A DNA stretch of 64,000 nt from an uncultured Collinsella sp. Its GTDB lineage: Bacteria; Actinomycetota; Coriobacteriia; Coriobacteriales; Coriobacteriaceae. The notes under the pieces are model-generated. The model did no database searches. It saw nothing but the letters and a program-made list of their open reading frames with translations, and was not told the origin of the DNA. Location: assembly GCA_958370785.1 (NCBI GenBank), contig CATXKN010000009.1, positions 1-64,000 on the forward strand. Direction: 5' to 3'. The stretch's first letter is position 1, and every line of letters begins with the position of its first letter. Positions 52,758 through 60,209 of the stretch are shown piece by piece. A program made the position numbers and the translations under genes.

Positions 52758-53600
52758 ATGTCCGCCCGTAAAGCTCGCACGGAGGCGGCTGCCGCTGGCG
52801 CCGCCCCCGTTGACTCTGAGGAGAAGGACGTGAAGATTCCCGTAGAGGCCGTCGACGATACCGAGGTCAACGAGACCGAGGCCGCCGAGGCTGCCGAGAA
52901 CCAGGTAGAGGATTCCAACAAGGAGGCGACGATGACCGAGGACGAGATGGTGGAAGCTGCTATCCGCGCCGGTGAGGAAGCCGCCGACAACGACTTCAAG
53001 CTCAAGTTTGAACAGGCCCAAAAGGAGCTCGCCGACGTGCGCAGCGAGCTCGATGCTGCGGCAGAGGCTCAGAAGGCCGCCGAGGACAAGGCAAAGGACG
53101 CCACCGAGCGCACCGCCCGTCTGCAGGCCGACTGGGAGAACTTCCGTCGCCGCACCGCCAACGAGCGCATCGCCGAGCGCGAGCGCGCGACCGAGAAGCT
53201 CGTCACTGCGCTGCTGCCGGTGGTTGACGATATCGAGCGTGCAATTGACCATGCCCGTAGCCAGGAGCTTTCCGACGATTTTAAGCAGTTCGTCGATGGC
53301 GTTGACGCGGTGCATGCCAAGCTGCTCGATGTGTTTGCGCACGAGGGCGTTGAGCCCATCGACCCCAAGGGCGAGGCGTTCGATCCGCTCGAGCACCAGG
53401 CCGTGGGGCGTGTCGAGGACGCATCGCAGTACGACGAGACCGTCAACGACGTGTACCAGAAGGGCTACCGCATGGCGGACCGCATCCTGCGCTCCGCGAT
53501 GGTGACGGTGACCTACGGTGGCGAGAAGCGCCCCGCACCGGAGCCCGAAGCGGCGCCCGAGGATGCCGCGGCCGATACGGCCGAGAGCACCGAGGAGTAA
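52758..53600 (+). CDS. grpE: Nucleotide exchange factor GrpE
   Basis: A 280-residue DnaK partner. The N-terminal 75 residues are low-complexity and acidic. A coiled coil follows (LKFEQAQKELADVRSELDAA), then the GrpE core LQADWENFRRRTANER and the beta head FDPLEHQAVGRVED..GYRMADRILRSAMVTV. It starts two bases after dnaK and is longer than E. coli GrpE owing to the acidic ends. Confidence 0.97.
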   Translation: MSARKARTEAAAAGAAPVDSEEKDVKIPVEAVDDTEVNETEAAEAAENQVEDSNKEATMTEDEMVEAAIRAGEEAADNDFKLKFEQAQKELADVRSELDAAAEAQKAAEDKAKDATERTARLQADWENFRRRTANERIAERERATEKLVTALLPVVDDIERAIDHARSQELSDDFKQFVDGVDAVHAKLLDVFAHEGVEPIDPKGEAFDPLEHQAVGRVEDASQYDETVNDVYQKGYRMADRILRSAMVTVTYGGEKRPAPEPEAAPEDAAADTAESTEE

Positions 53601-53605
53601 TTGAG

Positions 53606-53638
53606 AAGGGCCCCGGGGCAACACCCGGGGCCCTTTCT
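53606..53638 (+). terminator. Intra-operon terminator between grpE and dnaJ
   Basis: AAGGGCCCCGGG (53606-53617) pairs with CCCGGGGCCCTT (53624-53635), then TCT. It may reduce transcription into dnaJ and hspR, or mark a separate unit. Confidence 0.75.
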
Positions 53639-53708
53639 GGCCTAGTGCCATATGAAAGCATGAGCCGTCGTCTGCATGGACGGCGGACGCAACAGGAGAG
53701 GAGCTACG

Positions 53709-54674
53709 ATGGCTGCAGGCAAAACCTTCTATGACATCCTGGGCGTATCCAAGAGCGCCTCCGACAAAGAGATCAAGAGCGCGTTTCGCAAGCTCGCGCA
53801 AAAATATCACCCCGATGCCGGCGGCGACGAGGCCAAGTTTAAGGAGATTAGCGAGGCCTACGAGACGCTTTCGGACGAGAAGAAGCGCAAAGAGTACGAC
53901 CAGATGCTCATGTTCGGCGGCATGCCGGGCGCGGGCGGCGCGTATAGCGGTGGCTACGGCGCCGGTGCCGGCGCGAGCGGTTGGGGCGATATCTTCGACA
54001 GCATCTTTAGTGGCAACGGCGCCTGGGGCAGCGATTGGGGCTCGGGCTTTGCCGGGGCCGCGGGTGCTGCCGGTGCGGGCGCGGGCCGCAACCGCGCGCG
54101 CAAGGGCGGCGATCTGTCGCTGACTGTCGACGTAACGGCCGAGGACGCGTTTCGCGGCGTGACGCACAAGGTCACCTACCGCATTCCCTCGACGGGCGAG
54201 CAGCAGACCATCACGGTCTCGGTGCCTGCGGGTGCGGTCGACGGCGGCAAACTGCGCTACAAGCGTCGTGGCGAGTACGGCGTTGCCGGCGGCGAGCGCG
54301 GCGACCTGGTCGTGACCACGCACGTGGAGGAGCATCCGCTGTTTAAGCGTAAAGGTGCCGACGTGACCATGGAGGTGCCGATCTCAGTCTACGAGGCGGC
54401 GCTCGGCTGCACGGTGGATGTGCCCACGCCCGGCGGCGCGACGGTTCGCCTGAAGGTGCCCGCTGGCACCCAGACGGGCAAGAAGTTCCGCTTTAAGGAG
54501 ATGGGTGCGCCCGACGTTAAGCATCGCGGCCGCACGGGTGCGCTGCTCGTCGAGATCAAGGTGCAGGTTCCCACGAACCTGTCCGACGATGAGCGCGATG
54601 CCATGACCAGGCTGCGCGAGGCCGACACGCGCGATTATCGCGAGAAGGTCAACCGTTACAAGGCGACGTTCTAG
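53709..54674 (+). CDS. dnaJ: DnaJ-family co-chaperone lacking zinc finger (CbpA-type)
   Basis: A 321-residue Hsp40. The J domain has the HPD motif in LAQKYHPDAGGDEAKFKEI. A Gly/Ala-rich linker (residues 75-140) leads to the two C-terminal beta domains (LTVDVTAEDAFRGVTHKVTY, ALGCTVDVPTPGGATVRLKV). The CxxCxGxG zinc finger of classical DnaJ is absent, so it is a class II (CbpA-like) protein. ATG 53709 follows AGGAGAGGAG. It stimulates DnaK ATPase. Confidence 0.95.
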   Translation: MAAGKTFYDILGVSKSASDKEIKSAFRKLAQKYHPDAGGDEAKFKEISEAYETLSDEKKRKEYDQMLMFGGMPGAGGAYSGGYGAGAGASGWGDIFDSIFSGNGAWGSDWGSGFAGAAGAAGAGAGRNRARKGGDLSLTVDVTAEDAFRGVTHKVTYRIPSTGEQQTITVSVPAGAVDGGKLRYKRRGEYGVAGGERGDLVVTTHVEEHPLFKRKGADVTMEVPISVYEAALGCTVDVPTPGGATVRLKVPAGTQTGKKFRFKEMGAPDVKHRGRTGALLVEIKVQVPTNLSDDERDAMTRLREADTRDYREKVNRYKATF

Positions 54675-54746
54675 GGCGGTCGTGGCGCACGCCCGCGCCC
54701 GCGGGCTTATGATGGACGATAACGAGACGGAAAGGGGTCAGGTAGC

Positions 54747-55163
54747 ATGGCCGAGGACAATAGGAACAAACCGCTGTACATGATCAGCGTGGCGGCCGAG
54801 CTGACCGGCATGCATCCGCAGACTCTGCGCGTCTACGAGTCCAAGGGCCTGGTGAACCCCCAGCGCTCGGGCGGCAACACGCGCCTGTATTCGCGTGCCG
54901 ATATCGAGCGCCTGGAGCTCATCAACCAGCTGACCGACGAAGGCATCAACCTCGCCGGCGTGGTGCGCATCCTCGATATGAAGGAGCGTGCTGAGGAGCG
55001 CGAGCGCGAGAACGAGAAGCTCCGCGCCCGCGTACGCCAGCTCGAGGAAGAGCTGCACGAGTACAAGATGCAGAAGAAGATCACCGCCCTGGCCCCGCGC
55101 GACGGCTCGGTCAACCCCGAGCAGGTCATGCGCAAGCTTTTGGGCGCCGGCGGAGATCTCTAG
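54747..55163 (+). CDS. hspR: HspR-type MerR-family heat-shock repressor
   Basis: A 138-residue repressor. The MerR winged helix reads YMISVAAELTGMHPQTLRVY, then ESKGLVNPQRSGGNTRLYS and NLAGVVRILDM, characteristic of HspR, followed by a coiled coil (EERERENEKLRARVRQLEEE) and a short tail. ATG 54747 follows GAAAGGGG. In Streptomyces HspR represses the dnaK operon and clpB via HAIR; here it is encoded last in the dnaK operon and both loci share an element, so the same circuit is inferred. Confidence 0.93.
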   Translation: MAEDNRNKPLYMISVAAELTGMHPQTLRVYESKGLVNPQRSGGNTRLYSRADIERLELINQLTDEGINLAGVVRILDMKERAEERERENEKLRARVRQLEEELHEYKMQKKITALAPRDGSVNPEQVMRKLLGAGGDL

Positions 55164-55385
55164 GTTACGCCGTTCTGCCGAACGGCGGACCGGTCGACGC
55201 TGCGCGCCGCCCAGAGCGACAATTTGTCATTCAAAAGGCAAGGCATGACCAGAAGGTCTATGCCTTGCCTTTTTCATGCCAACTTGTTCGCTCTGGACGT
55301 CGCTCGCTGTCCGTCCTCTACCTGCGGCGTTGCCTTGCTCCGGATGCGGTAGTCATTGGGTAGTCATTGGGGATGTTCTTAAATG
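55164..55385 (+). repeat. Structured dispersed element, copy 3 (after hspR)
   Basis: First stem CGCCGTTC/GAACGGCG (55169-55188, loop TGCC). Outer stem CCAGAGCGA/TCGCTCTGG (55211-55219 / 55288-55296). Inner stem AAAAGGCAAGGCA/TGCCTTGCCTTTT (55233-55245 / 55261-55273) around GACC-AGAA-GGTC. Tail CTGTCCGTCCTCTACCTG (from 55308) and CATTGGGGATGTTCTTAAAT (from 55364). Bases 55386-55470 hold GGGGACGTTCCTTTT-type fragments and no gene. Confidence 0.8.
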
Positions 55386-55613
55386 AGTGGTCAAGGGGGA
55401 CACTCTTGCGGCACTTGGCGCTTGGGGACGTTCCTTTTGTGCCGGCACTTTGGGACACTCCTTGTCAAGAGAGTGATGCAAGAGGCTCGTCCTGTACTTT
55501 ACCGAGATAAAGTGAACGTGTAGATTCGTAACCCACTCGCAACCGTTCTATGGCACGATATTGAACGAATGCATGCTATGCGCCCAAATCTTTTGGGCAG
55601 AGTGGGAGACAGT

Positions 55614-57914
55614 ATGGTCAAGCTGTACGAGGACGGCATCTACCTGCGCGGTGGCAGCGAGGTTGTGCCTGCGGCCGAGGCTGCCGAGCGCGGTATTACG
55701 CAGACGCCCGAGGATGCCAAGCGCGGCACCATCGCGTATTCGATTCTCCAGGCACACAACACGTCCGGCGACCCCGAGGCGCTCAAGATTCGTTTCGATG
55801 CCATGGCGAGCCACGATATCACCTTCGTCGGCATCATCCAGACGGCGCGCGCCTCGGGCATGGAGCAGTTCCCGCTGCCTTACGTGCTCACCAACTGCCA
55901 TAACTCGCTGTGCGCCGTGGGCGGCACCATCAACGAGGACGACCATGTCTTTGGCCTCTCGGCTGCCAAGAAGTACGGCGGCATCTTCGTCCCGCCGCAC
56001 ATCGCCGTCATCCACTCCTTTATGCGTGAGAACTTCGCCGGCTGCGGCAAGATGATCCTGGGCTCCGACTCGCACACCCGCTACGGCGCCCTGGGCACCA
56101 TGGCCGTGGGCGAGGGCGGCGGCGAGCTGGCAAAGCAGCTGCTGCGCGACACCTACGACGTCGCCTATCCCGGCGTCGTCGCCATCTACCTCACGGGCGC
56201 TCCGCGTCCCGGCGTCGGCCCGCACGATGTGGCGCTCGCCATCATCCGAGCCGTCTTTGCCAAGGGCTACGTTAAGAACAAGGTCATGGAGTTTGTGGGC
56301 CCCGGCATCGCGAGCATGACGACCGACTACCGCAACGGCGTCGACGTCATGACCACCGAGACCACCTGCCTGTCGAGCATCTGGGCCACCGACGAGGACA
56401 CGCACGCGTTTTTGACCATGCACGGCCGCGGCGACGACTACCGCGAGCTCAAGCCCGCCGATGTTGCCTACTACGACGGCTGCGTCGAGGTCGATCTGTC
56501 GAGCATCAAGCCCATGATCGCGCTGCCGTTCCATCCTTCCAACGGCTTTGAGATCGACGAGCTCAACGAGAACCTCGAGGACATCCTCCACGAGGTGGAG
56601 CTCGAGGCCGCCAAGATCGGCGAGGGCAAGACGCACTTTAGCCTGCTCGACAAGATCATCGACGGCAAGCTGCACGTGCAGCAGGGCGTTATCGCCGGCT
56701 GCTCGGGCGGCAACTACGACTCCGTGGTCCAGGCTGCCCGCGTGCTCAAGGGCGCCAACACCGGCTGCGGCGAGTTCTCGCTGTCGGTCTATCCCACGAG
56801 CCAGCCCGTGGCACTCGAGCTTACACGCCGCGGCTATATCTACGACCTTATGGAGGCCGGCGCGATCGTACGCACGGCATTCTGCGGCCCGTGCTTCGGC
56901 GCCGGCGACACGCCCGCCAACAACGGCCTGTCCATCCGCCACACCACGCGCAACTTCCCCAACCGCGAGGGTTCCAAGCCGGGCAATGGCCAGCTGAGCG
57001 CCGTGGCCCTGATGGACGCCCGCTCCATTGCGGCGACGGCTGCCAACGGCGGCGTCCTGACGCCGGCGACCGACCTGCCCGAGGAGACTTGGGACGAGGC
57101 CTGCGAGTACACCTTTGACGACGTGCCGTACAAAAAGCGCGTGTACTGGGGCTTTGGCAAGGCGGAGCCTGCCGACGAGCTGGTCGAAGGCCCCAACATC
57201 AAGCCGTGGCCCGCGATGGAGCCCCTCGGCGACGACATCCTGCTCAAGGTGTGCTCCAAGATCATGGACCCGGTCACCACGACCGACGAGCTCATTCCTT
57301 CGGGCGAGACGAGCTCCTTCCGCTCCAACCCGCTGGGCCTGGCCGAGTTTACGCTGAGCCGCCGCGACCCGGCCTACGTGGGCCGTTCCAAGGAGGTCGA
57401 CGTCGTGGAGAAGCGCCGCGTTGCCGGTGAAGCCGCGGGCGACTTGGCCGCGCTCGATGCCGAGCTTGCTGGTGTGTTTGAGGCGCTGGCCGGCGCGGGT
57501 GTCGCGGCAGACGCCAAGGCGACCGAGTACGGCTCCATGCTCTACGCCAAGAAGCCCGGTGACGGTTCTGCCCGCGAGCAGGCCGCGAGCTGCCAGCGCG
57601 TGATTGGCGGCCTGGCCAACATCGTCCACGAGTACGCCACCAAGCGTTATCGCTCCAACGTGATGAACTGGGGCATGGTGCCCTTCCAGATGGAGGCCGA
57701 GCCCAACTTTGAGGTGGGCGACTACGTCTTTGTGCCGGGTATCCGCGCCGCGCTCGATGGCGACCTGAAGAACATCGCCGCGTACGTAGTGCGCGCCGAC
57801 GGCACGGTCGAGCAGATCGAGCTCTACATTGCCGATATGACGGCAGAGGAGCGTGCCATCGTCAAGGCCGGCTGCCTGATCAACTACAACAAGTTCAAGG
57901 CCGCTGCCGAGTAA
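55614..57914 (+). CDS. Aconitase-family hydratase
   Basis: A 766-residue [4Fe-4S] hydro-lyase of the aconitase superfamily. GSDSHTRYGALGTMAVGEGG is the family signature; cluster cysteines lie in CSGGNYD and in TAFCGPCFGAGDTPANNG, with SIRHTTRNFPNREGSKPGNG and VALMDARSIAATAANGG following. The C-terminal swivel part (FRSNPLGLAEFTLS onward) is shorter than in AcnA. It matches the 'hydratase' group related to E. coli YbhJ more than citrate-cycle aconitase; the substrate is unknown. ATG 55614 has GGGAG six bases upstream; ATG 55569 lacks a ribosome site. Confidence 0.8.
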   Translation: MVKLYEDGIYLRGGSEVVPAAEAAERGITQTPEDAKRGTIAYSILQAHNTSGDPEALKIRFDAMASHDITFVGIIQTARASGMEQFPLPYVLTNCHNSLCAVGGTINEDDHVFGLSAAKKYGGIFVPPHIAVIHSFMRENFAGCGKMILGSDSHTRYGALGTMAVGEGGGELAKQLLRDTYDVAYPGVVAIYLTGAPRPGVGPHDVALAIIRAVFAKGYVKNKVMEFVGPGIASMTTDYRNGVDVMTTETTCLSSIWATDEDTHAFLTMHGRGDDYRELKPADVAYYDGCVEVDLSSIKPMIALPFHPSNGFEIDELNENLEDILHEVELEAAKIGEGKTHFSLLDKIIDGKLHVQQGVIAGCSGGNYDSVVQAARVLKGANTGCGEFSLSVYPTSQPVALELTRRGYIYDLMEAGAIVRTAFCGPCFGAGDTPANNGLSIRHTTRNFPNREGSKPGNGQLSAVALMDARSIAATAANGGVLTPATDLPEETWDEACEYTFDDVPYKKRVYWGFGKAEPADELVEGPNIKPWPAMEPLGDDILLKVCSKIMDPVTTTDELIPSGETSSFRSNPLGLAEFTLSRRDPAYVGRSKEVDVVEKRRVAGEAAGDLAALDAELAGVFEALAGAGVAADAKATEYGSMLYAKKPGDGSAREQAASCQRVIGGLANIVHEYATKRYRSNVMNWGMVPFQMEAEPNFEVGDYVFVPGIRAALDGDLKNIAAYVVRADGTVEQIELYIADMTAEERAIVKAGCLINYNKFKAAAE

Positions 57915-57935
57915 CGCACTTAATTGTCCGTCCGG

Positions 57936-57997
57936 GGCTTACCCTTTCCCGCCCGCTCACGCGCTTCGCGAGGGTCGCGTTCGGGAAAGGGTAAGCC
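57936..57997 (+). terminator. Large hairpin after hydratase gene
   Basis: GGCTTACCCTTTCCCG (57936-57951) pairs exactly with 57982-57997; the loop holds GCGCTTCGCG. No T-run follows directly; a repeat is possible. Confidence 0.6.
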
Positions 57998-58060
57998 TCG
58001 GGCTACATTTCTGCGTTCTCGTTGGGTCTTGAGGGACGCTAATAAATAGACTTGCTTGAT

Positions 58061-58092
58061 GCCGCCTCTGTTATCGGGGCGGCTTCTTTTTG
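58061..58092 (+). terminator. Rho-independent terminator
   Basis: GCCGCC (58061-58066) and GGCGGC (58078-58083) followed by TTCTTTTTG. Confidence 0.75.
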
Positions 58093-58098
58093 TCGAAA

Positions 58099-58133
58099 AC
58101 CGCCACAAAGGGGACAGGCACCTTTGTGGCGGT
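58099..58133. repeat. Palindrome, CCACAAAGG family
   Basis: ACCGCCACAAAGG (58099-58111) is the exact reverse complement of 58121-58133, around GGACAGGCA. Related copies at 7822, 58967 and 59769. Confidence 0.85.
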
Positions 58134-58187
58134 GGGGAACGAGCTCGATGTTGTTGTGATCGTTGAGCGGTATGTTAATGAGCGGCT

Positions 58188-58856
58188 CTACAGAATTTCA
58201 TCCGGGTTGGCGGGTTTGGTTGTTTTGGGGATGCCGAGTTTGGATGACGCGAAATCGTCAACATCGTCCTTGATTCCATCTTTGGTGTAGACGGTGACCG
58301 TATAGGTGCTGTGCCCGAATTCGCTCTTGTCGCGTGTCGCCCAGGCCTGCCAGTAGGCAGCCCCGTTTCGCCCTTTGATTTTTCCGACACGGCGGAGTTC
58401 TGTTCGCTTTAATTGCTGGTTGCTATAGATGGTTCGACCGGCCTCCTCGGTGAGCCCGCACTGTCCAAGCATCTTGTCGAGGACTTGGTTCATGTGGCGC
58501 TCATCGGTGTTTGGTGCGTAGTCGTAGGCGAGGGCGATGGAGTCGAGGGGCTGGTCGTCGATCAAATAATTCATCGTCTGAGGTTCAAGGCTGAAATGGG
58601 GGAAGCATCCATCAATCGTTCCGAGCAGCGGTAACTTTGACCGCCAACTTCCGGTGGGAATTGCATATTCGTAGAACACGCCACGGCAGACAAAGGAGAG
58701 CGAGGTGGCACGCGAGCCGGCGTCGATCATCCCGCAAAGATCGAAGGGCGAGGCGATACCAAAAGAAAAGGGCGTGATGACGATAAGGAAGAGCATCACG
58801 ATGGGTATGGCGAGAATGGCGATGACGTTGCGACCGGTGGAATGAGACGGCTTCAT
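58188..58856 (-). CDS. Membrane-anchored protein of unknown function
   Basis: A 222-residue protein with one N-terminal transmembrane helix (IAILAIPIVMLFLIVITPFS) and an extracytoplasmic domain. That domain has two Cys pairs (LCGMIDA, FVCRGVF, DGCF, GQCGL) that could form disulfides, and a Lys/Asp-rich end. AGGAG lies six bases before ATG 58856. It faces a similar anchored protein at 59091 across 234 bp, and CCACAAAGG palindromes lie on both sides. No family recognised. Confidence 0.7.
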   Translation of the reverse strand: MKPSHSTGRNVIAILAIPIVMLFLIVITPFSFGIASPFDLCGMIDAGSRATSLSFVCRGVFYEYAIPTGSWRSKLPLLGTIDGCFPHFSLEPQTMNYLIDDQPLDSIALAYDYAPNTDERHMNQVLDKMLGQCGLTEEAGRTIYSNQQLKRTELRRVGKIKGRNGAAYWQAWATRDKSEFGHSTYTVTVYTKDGIKDDVDDFASSKLGIPKTTKPANPDEIL

Positions 58857-58966
58857 ATGCGCTCCTCGAGACAAAGATCTGTTGAGGATAGGCAGAAATG
58901 GATATGTTCAGAGAACAATTCAAGTTTAATCTCATGGCGCGAGATGGTCGACCGTTAGCGTCGAAA

Positions 58967-59001
58967 ACCACCACAAAGGTGCCTGTCCCCTTTGTGGTGG
59001 T
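58967..59001. repeat. Palindrome, CCACAAAGG family
   Basis: ACCACCACAAAGG (58967-58979) is the exact reverse complement of 58989-59001, around TGCCTGTCC. Confidence 0.85.
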
Positions 59002-59020
59002 GAGGAGCGCGCGGCTTCTT

Positions 59021-59049
59021 TTGGTAATAGTGTTAGCTGGCGGTATCAT
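59021..59049 (+). promoter_or_regulatory. Promoter of gene at 59091
   Basis: TTGGTA (59021-59026), a 17-bp spacer and TATCAT (59044-59049). It places the transcript start near 59056 and favours GTG 59091 over GTG 59052. Confidence 0.5.
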
Positions 59050-59090
59050 TAGTGCAGGTGGCGAAGGTTTGCATTGTGGGGTGTTTTGCC

Positions 59091-59762
59091 GTGAGCCGTT
59101 CTGCCCGTATTGGATTGATTGTTTTGGCGCTTGCGATCACCGTGGTTGGCATGGGCGCTGTCGGCATGGCGTTGCTGCCCGCTGCGGTGACAGAGCCGGT
59201 GGTCAAGCCTGTGACTCAATCTGTCGAACTTCTGACCGGCGACGACAAGCCCGAGGCCATTACCGTTGATTTTGATGAGCAACCGGCTGCGCTGGGCATT
59301 AGTAATTATCCACATATTCAGCTTGGGGCTATGCGCTATACCACGGAATCTGGTCTGATCGACAGGGCGTCCGAGCTGCTCAGGGGCAAAACCTTTAAGC
59401 GCTGGTATGGATATGCGTCCTATCGGGCAAAAGCGAACGACATGGTTGGCGGATGCCGCTCGTCCATCGAGTTGGACACCGCGAATGGCGCCAAGTTATG
59501 TGATGTTTCGTACGATCCCGGCTACGAGGGCAATGAGGGGCCGGGTATCTACATCTTGGACAGCGATGTCGCCTATGTCATGGAGGGCAACCAGGCCGAG
59601 CTCAACGATTTTATGGGTCAGTGCATTCAGGATGCCTATGAACAGACCTGCTTGCCCGACCCGCAGACTGCACGCGATAGTGGGTCTGCCCGTACATGGC
59701 TGTTCGAGGATGAGATGCCCTGGACCGTCGAATCGGGAAGTACGGGTTCGGCGAAGGAGTAG
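59091..59762 (+). CDS. Membrane-anchored protein of unknown function
   Basis: A 223-residue protein with an N-terminal helix (IGLIVLALAITVVGMGAVGM) and an extracytoplasmic domain with three cysteines (GGCRSS, KLCDVS, MGQCIQD) and a fourth in TCLPD. No family recognised. GTG 59091 is chosen from the promoter position; a weak GTGGGG ribosome site is upstream, and GTG 59052 is possible. Length, topology and cysteine content resemble the divergent neighbour at 58188, so they may be distant relatives or partners. Confidence 0.65.
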   Translation: MSRSARIGLIVLALAITVVGMGAVGMALLPAAVTEPVVKPVTQSVELLTGDDKPEAITVDFDEQPAALGISNYPHIQLGAMRYTTESGLIDRASELLRGKTFKRWYGYASYRAKANDMVGGCRSSIELDTANGAKLCDVSYDPGYEGNEGPGIYILDSDVAYVMEGNQAELNDFMGQCIQDAYEQTCLPDPQTARDSGSARTWLFEDEMPWTVESGSTGSAKE

Positions 59763-59768
59763 AGACCG

Positions 59769-59803
59769 CGACCACCACAAAGGTACCCGTCCCCTTTGTA
59801 GTA
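59769..59803. repeat. Palindrome, CCACAAAGG family, diverged
   Basis: CGACCACCACAAAGG pairs imperfectly with CCTTTGTAGTAGTTC around TACCCGTCC. Confidence 0.7.
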
Positions 59804-59810
59804 GTTCTCG

Positions 59811-60034
59811 GTTTGTCTCGATCTGTAACATCTTGGCCGCTAAAAGTGGGTCTGGTGTTACAGATTTAGATTTTCGATTCGGGTGTCTTCTGTTTGTCTC
59901 AATCTGTAACAGGTGGAGCTCTATTTGCCGAGTAGATGTTACAGATTGAGACAAACGGGTGCTACTGGTCATTTCATCTCGATCTGTAACATCTAGAGCC
60001 ATAAACAGCCGCTAGATGTTACAGATTGAGATAG
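59811..60034. repeat. Three clustered TCTCGATCTGTAACA palindromes
   Basis: Copy a: TTTGTCTCGATCTGTAACA (59812-59830) with TGTTACAGATTTAGA (59856-59870). Copy b: TTTGTCTCAATCTGTAACA (59893-59911) with TGTTACAGATTGAGACAAA (59937-59955). Copy c: ATCTCGATCTGTAACATCTA (59976-59995) with TAGATGTTACAGATTGAGAT (60013-60032). Loops are unrelated. Not a CRISPR, as repeats are inverted pairs. Confidence 0.85.
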
Positions 60035-60093
60035 AAAGGGGACGAGGCTGTAGCGGGTGAGCGCGCCTGCTCCCTATCTCTCAATCACTCAGA

Positions 60094-60129
60094 AAATCTT
60101 ATATATAGAGACTTAGATTTGTGTATAAG
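60094..60129 (+). promoter_or_regulatory. Heat-shock element before clpB
   Basis: AAATCTTATAT (60094-60104) and GACTTAGATTT (60110-60120), then TATAAG (60124-60129). Identical half-sites and spacing to the dnaK element at 50727. Confidence 0.6.
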
Positions 60130-60209
60130 ATCGTGCAAAGCTGGCAACAATACTTCTCGAACAACGTGAAGCCGCCCCGTAGGGCGGCCGCCCCAAGAGA
60201 GGTGATTCC

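Noticed and set aside
55548..57629. Minus-strand open frame of almost 700 codons over the hydratase
   Set aside because: Antisense shadow; repetitive Val/Ala/Gly composition and no domain.
59811..60034. CRISPR-like array
   Set aside because: The repeats are inverted pairs forming hairpins, with unequal loops and no regular direct spacing or cas genes.
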